In this document: in pieces, positions 1 through 9,239 of the stretch | Position numbering within the stretch: the first letter of the stretch is position 1 | Layout of the letters: each line of letters starts with the position of its first letter | NCBI GenBank assembly: GCA_032718475.1 | Contig: JAUCBJ010003395.1 | Coordinates: 1-22,055 of the forward strand | Origin: Nemertoderma westbladi | Taxonomy: Eukaryota; Xenacoelomorpha; Nemertodermatida; Nemertodermatidae | Reading direction: 5' to 3' | DNA length: 22,055 nt | The notes under the pieces: model-generated | The model's input: the letters and a program-made list of their open reading frames with translations, nothing else | The model's database searches: none | What the model was told of the DNA's origin: nothing | Program-made: the position numbers and the translations under genes

Positions 1-52
1 TTAGAAAATTTTAAAAATTAGAAGTGAACCCAAGACAATTCCAGACGCTGTG

Positions 53-80
53 TATAGACGCGTTTTAGAATTCGTCTATA
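53..80. repeat. Inverted repeat with 8-bp arms
   Basis: The arms TATAGACG (53-60) and CGTCTATA (73-80) are perfect reverse complements around a 12-nt spacer. This is the first of several dyads in the CpG-rich left end of the window. The rest of 1-622 holds no ORF or RNA gene that I can support. Function is unknown, and an 8-bp arm could be chance. Confidence 0.5.
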
Positions 81-287
81 GAAAACAGTAATTTGAAAAG
101 TCGTGAAGCCTGGAAAATAGCATTTAGAAACCATGGTGACGGCTATATTACGTAGGAGTGTAAATTGAGTTTAGCAACTTCCACAGATTGGTGCCAACAG
201 TGCAACTAAGGTGCTAAAGGTTAGTAGCACCAGAGGCGTACATGGACCCCACTCAGTAGTTTGCAGTGATGTGTGATGTTCGATTAT

Positions 288-303
288 CAAACCTGTGGGT
301 TTG
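288..303. repeat. Degenerate copy of the CAAACCCGCGGGTTTG palindrome
   Basis: The sequence is CAAACCTGTGGGTTTG. It differs from the perfect palindrome at 1068-1085 and 2001-2016 only by two C-to-T changes, both at CpG positions of the centre. The outer 6-bp arms CAAACC/GGTTTG remain intact. This looks like an older copy of the same dyad decayed by CpG deamination, which is inference. Confidence 0.5.
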
Positions 304-597
304 GTATAGTCGAGTATTGTGGCTATAGTCCTTTCTAACTACTGTAGTTTAGTACGAGTAATGGGAGTAGTTTGGGCATCAAAAAGTGAGTTGGTCACGG
401 CCAGTTTATCTCCAAAGTTTTTGCGCTATGCATGGGAATAGGTTAGAGGATAGTTAGTTAGGAAGAGACGGGATCTAGAGAGTCGAACCTGAACTGCTGG
501 AAGGCAGCGGGGGGGGGTTCGGGAGGTCTGTCCTTCGGCGACATCTAACTGATTACCCACAGTGTAATTGGTTTGCGTAACGGAACACTTATTGGGT

Positions 598-611
598 TAT
601 ATATGTATATA
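598..611 (+). promoter_or_regulatory. TATA-like stretch just upstream of the 623 ORF
   Basis: An alternating TATATATGTATATA run ends 11 bases before the ATG at 623. A reverse CCAAT (ATTGG) lies near 566-570. If this were a TATA box, transcription would start at or after the ATG, so the spacing is poor for a classical promoter. It may simply be AT-rich leader sequence. Confidence 0.15.
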
Positions 612-622
612 CGCGGGGCATA

Positions 623-1315
623 ATGGAGAAGGATATTAGAGCGCAACCGCGCAGAGGATTTACTGCCGGAGAGGAGGCGGAGTTACCATTCGCGCGACCG
701 GGATGTAAAGATTCGAACGTTTACTACCATGGGCGGTCGGTGATGGAGCTAAATGGGAAATACAAACCCACGATTCCCGACCGACTAGACGAGCAACATC
801 CAGAACCGATATTAACGCGTTGTCAAGCTCACCAGTTCCTTAGATATAACGAGGGAGGTTACCCGATGAGCGACCCGATGATCAGTATCGACTTTAGCGG
901 TAGGCGACCTCCGAGACCCATTACGCCGACCGTTACGACATTAGATCCGTATACGGAGATTAAACCCTGTTCGACACCCAGTTTGATAGAGACGGCAGCG
1001 GCCATTTCGCTGTACCGAGCCTATAAGGATCTAGAGGCGCGGCGCGAAGCGGCGCGGGACTCGGGTACCAAACCCGCGGGTTTGGAGCTCTCGAGTCCCT
1101 GGACTGCGTTCACTTCGCTTCACCAGGAGAGGAAACTCACGCCTGAGTATCCAGACGAGATTCGCGCCGTCCATCCGTCTACTAACTATACCCACGATCC
1201 GCGATTTATACGATATTTACTCCAAATTATTTCGGGAAGTTTCGACGAACGCATTATTAAGCCCGAATATGTCCAATCCTTTATATATCATCGTCGCTCT
1301 GATATATACGTCTAG
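623..1315 (+). CDS. Hypothetical protein, 230 aa, intact, family not recognised
   Basis: This is the longest undamaged frame in the window that is not retroelement or simple repeat. The ATG at 623 has A at -3 and G at +4, a strong Kozak context, and the frame ends at TAG 1313-1315. CpG is abundant throughout, unlike the AT-rich surroundings. The protein is soluble-looking: no signal peptide, no membrane helix and no cysteine-pair motif. It is rich in Pro, Arg, Tyr and acidic residues, with a proline stretch near residues 94-103 (RRPPRPITPT) and a possible short helix near residues 125-146 (AAAISLYRAYKDLEAR). I recognise no domain. Its composition recalls small axonemal or sperm proteins, but that is speculation; it could also be an accessory ORF of an unidentified mobile element. 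No intron is needed. The last codons lie inside a hairpin (1282-1308), and an 18-bp palindrome lies within the frame (1068-1085). A distant AATAAA is at 2286-2295. Confidence 0.5.
   Translation: MEKDIRAQPRRGFTAGEEAELPFARPGCKDSNVYYHGRSVMELNGKYKPTIPDRLDEQHPEPILTRCQAHQFLRYNEGGYPMSDPMISIDFSGRRPPRPITPTVTTLDPYTEIKPCSTPSLIETAAAISLYRAYKDLEARREAARDSGTKPAGLELSSPWTAFTSLHQERKLTPEYPDEIRAVHPSTNYTHDPRFIRYLLQIISGSFDERIIKPEYVQSFIYHRRSDIYV
1068..1085. repeat. Perfect 18-bp palindrome inside the 623 ORF
   Basis: CCAAACCCGCGGGTTTGG is its own reverse complement. It encodes part of TKPAGLE in the ORF. The inner 16 bp recur exactly at 2001-2016 and, with two CpG-to-TpG changes, at 288-303. Three related copies in 1.75 kb is more than chance would give. 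Confidence 0.7.
1282..1308 (+). other. Hairpin 1: 9-bp stem, TCGTCGCTC loop
   Basis: The arms TATATATCA (1282-1290) and TGATATATA (1300-1308) pair perfectly around the loop TCGTCGCTC. The hairpin overlaps the last codons of the 623 ORF and ends just before its stop codon. The same loop recurs in a second hairpin at 1756-1784 whose stem has a compensatory base-pair change. Confidence 0.65.
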
Positions 1316-1755
1316 ATTTATTACCCAGCGCACAATTGGCGGCCTAAGGAGACTCGTTTGGGGTCATTGACCTCCGAACGAGTGGAGGATCAGGACCGCC
1401 GCGCCCACAGAGACAACAGCCGGAGCTCACAGCTCGCGGCAAGTACCAGAAGGAGGAGTCCTTGGCAAGCGTCAAGCCAAGGACGAGCAGTTCCATTCTA
1501 TAGTTGAAGAAAGAGGAGTTGGCGGAGGCGCCCACAGGGACACGGCAAATGGGACGAGGCCGAGGGAGGAGCACCAGTCGGGAGATAGTCGGTGCCTAGG
1601 GAACGTCGTCGCCGGTTCCGGGAAGTGACGCCTCAAGGACGCCGTCAACAGAGTCTACAGGGGGTAGACTGGTGTATCTGGAGAGGGGAGCGAGCCCGAG
1701 AGACCCAGGAGCTAGCCGATGAGACTATAATATCACGGAGCGACAAACTCTAGAC
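1316..1755. other. GC-rich tract after the ORF, no supported gene
   Basis: This tract is as CpG- and purine-rich as the ORF before it but is broken by stops in all forward frames. The best forward stretch is Arg-rich (about 1508-1750, one in-frame TAG). It could be 3' UTR or a decayed second ORF. A reverse frame at 1344-1574 has no supporting features. A weak 5-bp hairpin GGAAC/GTTCC (1600-1619) has a loop containing TCGTCGCC, similar to the loop of the two stronger hairpins. Confidence 0.4.
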
Positions 1756-1784
1756 ATATACATCATCGTCGCTCTGATGTATAT
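1756..1784 (+). other. Hairpin 2: 10-bp stem, same TCGTCGCTC loop
   Basis: The arms ATATACATCA (1756-1765) and TGATGTATAT (1775-1784) pair perfectly around the identical 9-nt loop seen at 1291-1299. Compared with hairpin 1, an internal T-A pair is replaced by C-G with both arms changed, and the outermost pair is restored. Flanking bases also resemble those of hairpin 1, so the two are copies of one element about 475 bp apart. Confidence 0.65.
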
Positions 1785-2000
1785 CGTAGGTTTTGATCAA
1801 TCATTCGACTGGACTCATATACACTAGTCGTATCCATATTTTAGAGTTTTATTTTCGAAGGCCGAAAAATATTGAAAGGAAATACTTTTATTTTGTAGTC
1901 CGTTGGAAATAGTAAATATTTTATACTATATTTGATTTGTGTATATGACTTTATTTGCTCTAAAGTTTATTGAAAGAGGCAAAGGAAGTGATTGGGGAGA

Positions 2001-2016
2001 CAAACCCGCGGGTTTG
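2001..2016. repeat. Second perfect copy of the GC palindrome
   Basis: CAAACCCGCGGGTTTG is a perfect 16-bp palindrome matching the core of 1068-1085. It sits in AT-rich DNA downstream of the CpG island, so it cannot be explained by coding constraint. Confidence 0.65.
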
Positions 2017-2285
2017 GCTTACTCCTTTCACTTACCTGAGCAATCATCAAACCAAGATGATTTGCGTTTTTATAAGAAATTAAGTAAAGTCCGAAAATGA
2101 AAGAAATTATTACGTATTTTATATTTAATTTGATTGTCGGCCTTTAATGCAATTTAGTTAAAAATTTAGCCTCAAATACGTTTATATTTAGTTTATCTTG
2201 TTAATGTTGATCGTTAATTGAGATGGGAAATGGGGGACATTGTCCTAGCCATGTTCCATTTCAATATGTAGACCGTCAATTTGTA

Positions 2286-2295
2286 AATAAATAAA
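2286..2295 (+). terminator. Possible polyadenylation signal
   Basis: Overlapping AATAAA hexamers occur at 2286-2291 and 2290-2295, followed by a T/G-rich stretch. If used, the 623 transcript would carry a 3' UTR of about 1 kb including hairpin 2. AATAAA is frequent in AT-rich DNA, so this is weak. Confidence 0.2.
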
Positions 2296-2301
2296 GGAAG
2301 T

Positions 2302-2475
2302 AATATTTTGTAAATTTAATTTTGTATGTAGTAATCATTATGTAGAACGAATGAGAAACAATATTTTGTAAATTTAATTTGTATGTAATAATCGTTAAAC
2401 AGTGAGAGAGATAATATTTGTAAATTTAATTTGTATGTAATTCATTATGCAATATCTATAGCAATATTTGTAAAT
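2302..2475. repeat. AT-rich tandem repeat, units of about 50-58 bp
   Basis: Three units begin with AATATTTTGTAAATTTAAT or a close variant at 2302, 2360 and 2413, giving lengths of 58, 53 and 50 bp. A fourth partial unit begins at 2463. The first half of each unit is conserved and the second half is diverged and variable in length. Confidence 0.7.
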
Positions 2476-2636
2476 AGTAGGACCTATAGTATCAAGTATT
2501 TAGATTGGTTGGAAGAAATTTATTTTGTTTGTATACATCACCTTATACTCTTCTACAATTGGAGGGAAACATTGTATGATTTCCCTTGGAGCGGTGTTAC
2601 GGTATATGGCGCTGTATCCATATTATTAGTCATCAT

Positions 2637-2736
2637 GCAGTATGCAATATTAGTCCGTTATGCAGTATGCAATATTAGTCTGTTATACTGTACGTAATGT
2701 TAGTCCGTTGTGCAGCATGATATTTTAGATAAGGCA
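2637..2736. repeat. 25-bp tandem repeat, four units
   Basis: Units start at 2637, 2662, 2687 and 2712. The first two differ at one base (…TTAGTCCGTTAT against …TTAGTCTGTTAT); the third and fourth are increasingly diverged. No coding meaning is apparent. Confidence 0.75.
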
Positions 2737-3024
2737 TAATAACGCAGTGATATTTAGGTAGGGAAATCAAAACGCCCATATATTTGAAACCATCCATTTT
2801 GTATAGTATGTAGCCCTACCTACGTAATTTTGTATTAGGTTATATGTAGATAGTTCCAGGGTAAGTTTATTCGGACCCTGGATTCAGTGCTTGCTGATAT
2901 TAGCTTTAGTAGGGCTAGCATATAGGGACGCTGTCCTGGCCATTCAGCAGCCAGAGACGTGAACCATTACCATATATGGTAATAATTCGAGGAAAGGGAG
3001 CGAATAGGGCTACAATCCGGCCTC

Positions 3025-3136
3025 CTTATTGGACTAGCTGCTTCCAGGTTGGTCTAGTGCTAGCACGGACTGGAGAGCCAATAAGAAAGCGATTGAGTCA
3101 CCCTATTGCATCACCCCATCCGGATCACCTATAAAT
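3025..3136 (+). promoter_or_regulatory. Candidate Pol II promoter: inverted CCAAT pair and TATA box
   Basis: CTTATTGG (3025-3032) and CCAATAAG (3078-3085) are exact inverted copies of a CCAAT box separated by 45 bp. They are followed by TATAAAT at 3130-3136. The spacing fits CCAAT boxes at about -50 to -135 and a start near 3160. No substantial ORF follows before 4800, so the transcript would be noncoding, a long 5' leader or intron, or part of an LTR. Confidence is modest because these are short common motifs. Confidence 0.3.
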
Positions 3137-3159
3137 TGGCGGTGTGCCGGTAGAGCCTC

Positions 3160-5560
3160 TATCTACTCATCACATGACACCTAGCCCTAGCACCTGTCTT
3201 GCTGTTTTTTCTTGATATTTTCTGCAATTTGCTAATTTGATTAATTTTCGTGAAATGATTTGCTAGTGCGATTACTTGCTTGTGTTTCTCAATAATTCCT
3301 TTGATTGCTGCTAATTACAATTGAACTATGATTTCTACCTTTTGATTAATGGTTCTATGTGATTCTTTCTGCGCAATAATCCTAAGGGATTCTGAGACTG
3401 TCAGACTTTGTGATTTGCATGCGCCGCTACGGTAGCTATTAGCATCATGGAGAGCTAAGGTGCCAGTGGGCGGTGGGCGCATCGGGGGGTTGAGCGACTA
3501 GGAGAGAGCGGAGGATTCAAAGCGAGCAACGCTGGCCAGGGTCACCGTTGCGGGCGGGTAACTTGCACTGCGGCACGCAGACCGATCGCCGGTACAGCAA
3601 ATTAGGGGGCTGATGATCCAGATTTTGTCTCTATTTGGTATTAGGGGGGCAGGAATTGGGTTAGTTAGGAGTCCTAGATGTACCTGGGAGAGGCCTGCGC
3701 GTATTACAACGTTGAGTGTGGAGTACGAGTAGTGAATTGCACAATTGTAAACTGTGATTTCTAACGCTGATTGGTGTGTTATTGAAGTGTGCCTAAGATT
3801 ACGAATGCTTAGATAGGCGCTCTTTTCCTTTGATTGATTTCTATTTCTTAGTTACGATAATTAGTTATTGATTAGGTCAAAGTAATACGGCAAATTAGGC
3901 TATTACTAGCGAAACCTGTTGCGTGATAAATTAGAATTACGTATTCTGGAACTCTTAGTAATTAGTACGCTGTTAAATATTTGTGACTGTAATTAATTAG
4001 TAAAAAATTAAGAATTAGTACGCAGCATAGCGGAGAGTAGCTAAGGTAATAATTAGTGTACTGTAAACTATTCACGCTGAGCGGTTATTTGCATTAGCGG
4101 GCAATCAGCTAGAACGCACTATTCGGTACGCACGATACGCTAGTAATTTTGCTGGCCTAAAGCCAGTCGCGGGCAGTTTTAGACCCGGGGTGGTATTATC
4201 CACGTAGAAACAGATACTGTACCGTTTTGATATTTTAAATATTCTCGCATTCACACATTACGTTAGGGAACCTCCAGTATTCGCGATTAGAAAGACGTAG
4301 ATAATAGCGTGCTTTAATAAGTGATAGAATTAGGCGTAAGAATACTCTGAGTGCAAGGCCTCTCGCACTCGTCTTAAGTAAGCTTAGGGAGCCGACTCGG
4401 GTTTATTGTTTTGGTTATTCCCGCGTGGCTCATAGATTCGAACAGTTAGCTCTCTATCGAGCAATCGGTAGAGAAAGGAACAAGCGATTTTGCAGGAGTT
4501 GTGTAAAATTAGTAAAATATATTAGTGGACGGCAGATTAGCGCCATCTAACGGTAAGTAGCGGTTTTGTATTTAGCAACCCTTACAATTTAGTAATAGCA
4601 CGCTCCTGATCCCCTTTACTTAACAGTAGAGCAGTCTTTGTGTCTTATTGGTTAGGCGGGAACTTATTAGGTTGGCAGAGAAGTATACCAGTATTTGTCT
4701 GTTCAACAGTTCTGCTGTTAGTATAGAGGTCGCGGTTGTTTATCACATTTACTGCACTTACTAACTAACAATAATTATTTCCACACAGCTGCAATACTAG
4801 ATGCGTCTGTCTCGGTTGTGGCTGTAAATAACACCATTATTAGCAATTACCCGTGTCTTAGGAACAGTGGGTGGTACTTCGTATCATTGGAGCGCTATCT
4901 GGTTCACCTTTTATGTTATATTCGAAATTGTTTATTCCATCTCCAAACCTTGTTTCATGCCAAAGCTATAGCATTCTTCGGAATCTTCTACGGAGTATTT
5001 TAAAACCGGTTTTCAATTACCTCTTCATTTTAATCATTCATAATAACAGTAATAATGATTTATGTAAATATTTTTTTCACTGTGCTTGATATATTTTATC
5101 TACCACAGTATATAATATATAAAACGGGATCCTGAAGTATAAATAATATGCGATAAATAGATATACACCGGAACATAAATGTATATCGAATTAATATGTC
5201 AGTTAACCATCGAGTAATTAACTAAATTAATTTCAATATAATCTTACTAAAATTTTAGCACTTGAGAAATAAAGTTATAAAAAGTTGCCAAAATCCTCTT
5301 TCGTACCTACATTTCATATACTGATATTAAATACAAATCACGATCACGATCCCAAAAATCGGCATTCCGAAAGTGGCAATCCTGGAAATTTCGAAAAATC
5401 TGATTCCGTTTATACTCTAGCATGTATAGTAGTTATAAGTTAAGTGATGTTAGTAAAATTTGTGACAGTAAATAGTAAGTTAATGTAGTTAAATAGTTGT
5501 TACAGTAACTGCATTGGTATTCTTCTAACCCGACCACTTTGATTATCGTATCTGTATTGG
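3160..5560. other. No gene recognised
   Basis: I see no ORF with coding character, no tRNA-like B-box set and no recognised repeat family here. A moderately GC-rich patch lies at about 3410-3610. Short words such as AATTAGTACGC recur around 3958-4023. Two overlapping short frames at 4818-5089 are low-complexity and unsupported. Confidence 0.5.
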
Positions 5561-5615
5561 GGGTGTTGCCTCTGGTGTTTCTCACTTCAGTCAGTGCCGG
5601 CGTTAGGGTCTGCTG

Positions 5616-5749
5616 CCCCCCCCCCCGAAATAAAAAAAATAGGGCCTCTAAACAAACAAAATTGGTCCCGAGGAAGCTGCCCCCCCCCCCCCCCCAGTGT
5701 GTGAGGATGGGGGATGGGAGGGAGGGGGGGGGGGGGGGGGGGGGGGGGG
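5616..5749. repeat. Cluster of poly-C and poly-G tracts
   Basis: The cluster holds C11 at 5616-5626, C16 at 5680-5695 and an uninterrupted G26 at 5724-5749. Frames on both strands that run through them encode only Pro or Gly runs and are not genes. Tract lengths are likely to be polymorphic or misassembled. Confidence 0.9.
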
Positions 5750-5786
5750 TGGTGTACCTGTACAAGGCTGAGATAAATCCCTCTTG

Positions 5787-5910
5787 AAATAACACCCCAG
5801 TTATATCATCCTAGGCTGAGAACACTCCTCAGTCGTCTCAGCCTAGGCCGATAACACTCCCCAGTTATCTCAGCCTAGGCTGAGAACACTCACCTTAGGC
5901 TGAGATGACT
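5787..5910. repeat. 32-bp tandem repeat built from CCTAGG palindromes
   Basis: Units at 5810-5841 and 5842-5873 are each 32 bp and start CCTAGGC. A third partial unit starts at 5874, and degenerate flanking half-units occur before 5810 and after 5893. The join of units two and three makes the perfect 16-bp palindrome CTCAGCCTAGGCTGAG (5869-5884). The repeat directly follows the poly-G cluster. Confidence 0.8.
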
Positions 5911-6049
5911 CCCCAAATTTGAAATTGCGAAAAACCCTACAAATAATTATATCTTTAAGTTAAATCCAGATGCTGCCTTTTTCAATGTTAAATAATTATA
6001 TTAAATACTGTAGTTAGAAAAGCCCGTTTTTTGTTACGTGCTATTTTTT

Positions 6050-6340
6050 CGCATTTTGTATTGTAACTGTTTATTGATTTGATTAGAATAGCATGCCTCT
6101 GTTACCTGCTCCTTTCCCTCAATTGTTATGTTAGCTGGTCTTTTTTCTCATTTTGTATTGTAACTGCTTATTGTTTTGGTTAGAAAAACTCGCCTCTGTA
6201 ACCTGCCCCTTTCCCTCAATTGGTAATTTTATCGTTTGTTGTTTTGGTTAGAAAAGACCGTCTATGTAACCTGCCCCTTTCCTTCAATTGGTAATTTTAT
6301 CGTTTATTGTTTTGGTTAGAAAAGACCGTCTATGTAACGT
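6050..6340. repeat. Tandem repeat, 68-bp core period
   Basis: Two adjacent units start TAATTTTATCG at 6224 and 6292, exactly 68 bp apart. Two longer, more diverged units precede them from about 6050, sharing GTATTGTAACTG, TTGGTTAGAAAA and CCTTTCC…TCAATTG segments. The array ends in GTAACG repeats. It is noncoding. Confidence 0.75.
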
Positions 6341-6539
6341 CTCTGTAACGTTGTTTATGTAACGTTGTTTCTATGTCGTGGGATATCTGGATTTAATCGC
6401 GTACAAAGCGAATAGTACTATAACACTGCCTTTCATCGAATTATGTTCAACCCAAGCTCAAAATTAAACTAATACAATACCCAAATAAACGTTCTCAAAT
6501 AGACAGGCCATGCCCATGCAGTTTGGAGGGGGTGGGGGA

Positions 6540-6586
6540 GGGGGGGGGGGGGGGAATCGAGCCCCATACCCCCCCCCCCCCCCCCC
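6540..6586. repeat. G15 and C18 tracts facing each other
   Basis: G15 spans 6540-6554 and C18 spans 6569-6586, separated by 14 bases, so a single strand could fold back as a G:C hairpin. The tracts lie 83 bp before the GC minisatellite. Confidence 0.85.
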
Positions 6587-6669
6587 TAGACGCGCCCCTG
6601 AGTATACCTAACTCACCCAGCCCCTTTGGTCTGGCTCTGTTGCCATGGCTCATATTGAAGTATTGGCTA

Positions 6670-6958
6670 TGTGGGGCCCTGGGGTGCTCGGGGCCCTGGC
6701 GTGCTCTGGACACCGGCGTGCTCGGGGCCCCTCCGTGCTCGGGGCCCCTGCGTGCTCGGGGCCCCTGCGTGCTCGGGGCTCCTGCGTGCTCGGGGCCCCT
6801 GCGTGCTCGGGGCCCCTGCGTGCTCGGGGCCCCTGCGTGCTCGGGGCCCCTGCGTGCTCGGGGCCCCTGCGTGCTCGGGGCCCCTGCGTGCTCGGGGCCC
6901 CTGCGTGCTCGGGGCCCCTGCGTGCTCGGGGCCCCTGCATGCTCGGGGCCCCTGCGTG
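6670..6958. repeat. 17-bp GC-rich minisatellite, about 17 units
   Basis: Fourteen clean units of CTCGGGGCCCCTGCGTG run from 6721 to 6958 (14 x 17 = 238 bp), with rare single-base variants such as units 4 and 13. Two degenerate units (6687-6720) and a further partial one (6670-6686) precede them. Each unit holds the palindrome GGGGCCCC. Because 17 is not a multiple of three and the unit lacks stops on both strands, all frames stay open; the Ala/Arg/Gly/Pro-rich frames here are artefacts. Confidence 0.95.
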
Positions 6959-6974
6959 CTCGCCCCCCTAGTGA

Positions 6975-9239
6975 AATTAGTGAAAAATAAATACTCTAAA
7001 AATACTTTTAAACTGTACTGCACACTGACACAGTACTGTAGCTTATGCTGTTATGAGCCAATATAGCTTCCCAGCAATATCCGGGTTGCCTTTAATAGGC
7101 CTACTCTATTAATTACAGTATTAAGTAAATATCATATTAAAGCTAATTACTGTAGGGTATTGGCTAATGAGTACTCTATTGTGTGTAGCGATTAGAATCG
7201 GATACCATAACAGACGATCATATACAATTACTGAATTAGGCTTATAGATGTGGAGTATGAACGAACAGCCCCAAAAGGAATTGCTAGATCAAGACAAAGA
7301 CCAGAACCCCAGCCAACAGGCGGCATAAAATTATTTACTCGTGTTGGTGATACTTTGTGTGGGAAGAGTGGGACACTCGTTCGACCAATGGTTCGACTGA
7401 TTATGGTTTATTGTTAGAGGATTCAACTTTATGGCAAATCCGTAAATTCGGATGTAGCGACGCACCTACCACATTCACTGCTCAGTATTCAGTAACTGAT
7501 AACGCCGCCATCTACTGTATAATACTAGATGGTCGTCCTTGTGAATTCCGTCAGCCCTAAGCCAAGCCGAGGCAGTCTCATAACCTAGACGAGTTTCCCC
7601 CAAGGCGACGAATGGTTGATCAACGATTTACTCCCCCTTTATTATTTGCTCTGTTGCTCTGCGTCATCCCAGCATCCTTTTTCTTCCAATCTACTTTGAA
7701 AATATACTGTCACTAAACAGAATTACCTTTTCTACGGATAGAAACTGGAAACACATGAACCGTTAGTGGTACTAGTTCTAGGTGGGCGCTAGGGCATTGG
7801 ATGGTTGTCGGACACGATCAATCTGTAATGTGTAATAGTTATATCTGGAATCTTGAATCCGGATATCGCCAATAAACATATATTTCTGCTATTGTACATT
7901 ATATTCTGATGTGCGCAACCATATCAACAATAAACATGGGTTTGTAATAAATAATACCATGTAATAAACATGGTTTTATAAACATAAGCATGGGTTTTGG
8001 GCATGGTTGTTGGGCGTGGGTTTTGGGGAGGGGGGGTTTGGTTTTGGGTATGGGCATAATTTAAAAACAGAGGAATCTTATAGTGAGTGACAATGCTTTC
8101 AGAAATATTCCACAGGAATTCATGGACTATCCGATGGCTAAATAGTGACACTATGGAACATGATTGCTGTGCCTTCTATTTGTTACCGTGTTAAATTCGC
8201 AGTTGGAGGTATGGCTTAACAACAACTAATGAACCTTGATGCCTATTATTGAAAAATTCTGAGAGGTCTTCTATTTTTGGGTCCATACGCTTCAAACATG
8301 GTGGTTTATTGCCTGCTCAACTGTAGGCCAATCACTAGTGAGATTTATCACACGTGTCTCGGGTCTATCCTCAGAAGTGTGAACTGTAACAACAGCATCG
8401 TCTGTCTCATAATGTCGACTTCGCTTCTCAATCTTAGTAATAAGGGACCGCCGGTGGCGAGTCTAATTGAGGTCTTGAGGAAGGCCACAGAATCTTTCTA
8501 CTTCCTTCCTCTCTGGTCTATCTCTTGTAACGTCACGCTATTGCACTAAGAACCTCCTCAGTAGCAGATTACCTTTTTGTGCTATTACCTTTACTGATAA
8601 GATAAATCGCGATTTCCTGTCGAATGTCTATTATAATAGAAGATAAACTTTGGAAGATAAAATCTTTTAGGCAATAGTTTAATCAGTAGTGCATCCTATA
8701 GGATAGGGTTGATCTCTGTGAATTGGGCACATTTAATTTATATTTAAAGTGGCGATGTGCAAGCACCGGTTTCCCTGTGCAGTGAATTTTTATTCTGATT
8801 TTTACTTATGATTTCTTGTGATCTTATGATTTCACATCGTAAGGTGGTAGGTATCCTTACGGTTTTTCACTGGTATCCCCACCGGCTTTTAATAATGTTA
8901 ATGGAGCGATATTGTCTGTTTTATTTATGGTACCTTGATTTTAAAGTGCCGGTTTTACTTATAATAATAATAATAACGTTTACATCCTTTATTTAACTGG
9001 GATGTCTATACGGTCCTGAGCAGTCATCAAGTACTTATACAAAAAGTATGTACAAAATGTTATAGTATAATATTTCCCCAAAATATTCACTCGGACTGGA
9101 CAGAGCATGGGGATGTGAGACTTTTGTTTAAAAAAAAGAAATATTCGCCCTTCTAATTTCGTCTTTGGGGCTTTTTTTTGGTTTTAAATAAAATGGAGAT
9201 TTTCTAAATTTTTCTAACCATTTAGAAAATTTTCACAGG
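6975..9239. other. No gene recognised
   Basis: This AT-rich stretch contains only short unsupported frames (for example 7357-7560 and 8277-8549), with no motif I recognise. It holds a G-rich run at 7992-8054, listed separately, an ATA microsatellite near 8960-8975, and a short inverted repeat CGTAAGG/CCTTACG near 8837-8860. I see no RNA gene. Confidence 0.5.
7992..8054 (+). other. G-rich run with quadruplex potential
   Basis: About eight runs of three or more Gs occur on the plus strand within 63 bp, separated by short T-rich loops. This meets the usual pattern for an intramolecular G-quadruplex. No gene lies beside it. Confidence 0.5.

Noticed and set aside
481-495. Minus-strand GGTTCGACTC resembling a tRNA B-box
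   Set aside because: The T-arm does not pair and no acceptor or anticodon stem can be formed around it.
1344-1574. 76-aa minus-strand ORF behind the 623 ORF
   Set aside because: GC-rich antisense frame with no motif and no start context support; probably chance in a CpG-rich tract.
3610-3616. CTGATGA, the core of a hammerhead ribozyme
   Set aside because: No GAAA with pairing stems follows at the required spacing; a chance heptamer.
4818-5089. Two overlapping short ORFs
   Set aside because: Overlapping frames of similar length with no codon bias or motif; consistent with chance.
5433-5795. ORFs on both strands with Pro or Gly runs
   Set aside because: They run through poly-C/poly-G tracts and have no recognisable sequence outside them.
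5787-6340. CRISPR-like arrangement of repeats
   Set aside because: Units are contiguous tandem copies without unique spacers, and the setting is animal nuclear DNA.
6495-7066. Several overlapping Ala/Arg/Gly/Pro-rich ORFs on both strands
   Set aside because: They are produced by the 17-bp minisatellite, which has no stop codon in any frame; there is no non-repeat domain.
7357-7560. 67-aa ORF
   Set aside because: No recognisable motif or context; too short to support on its own.
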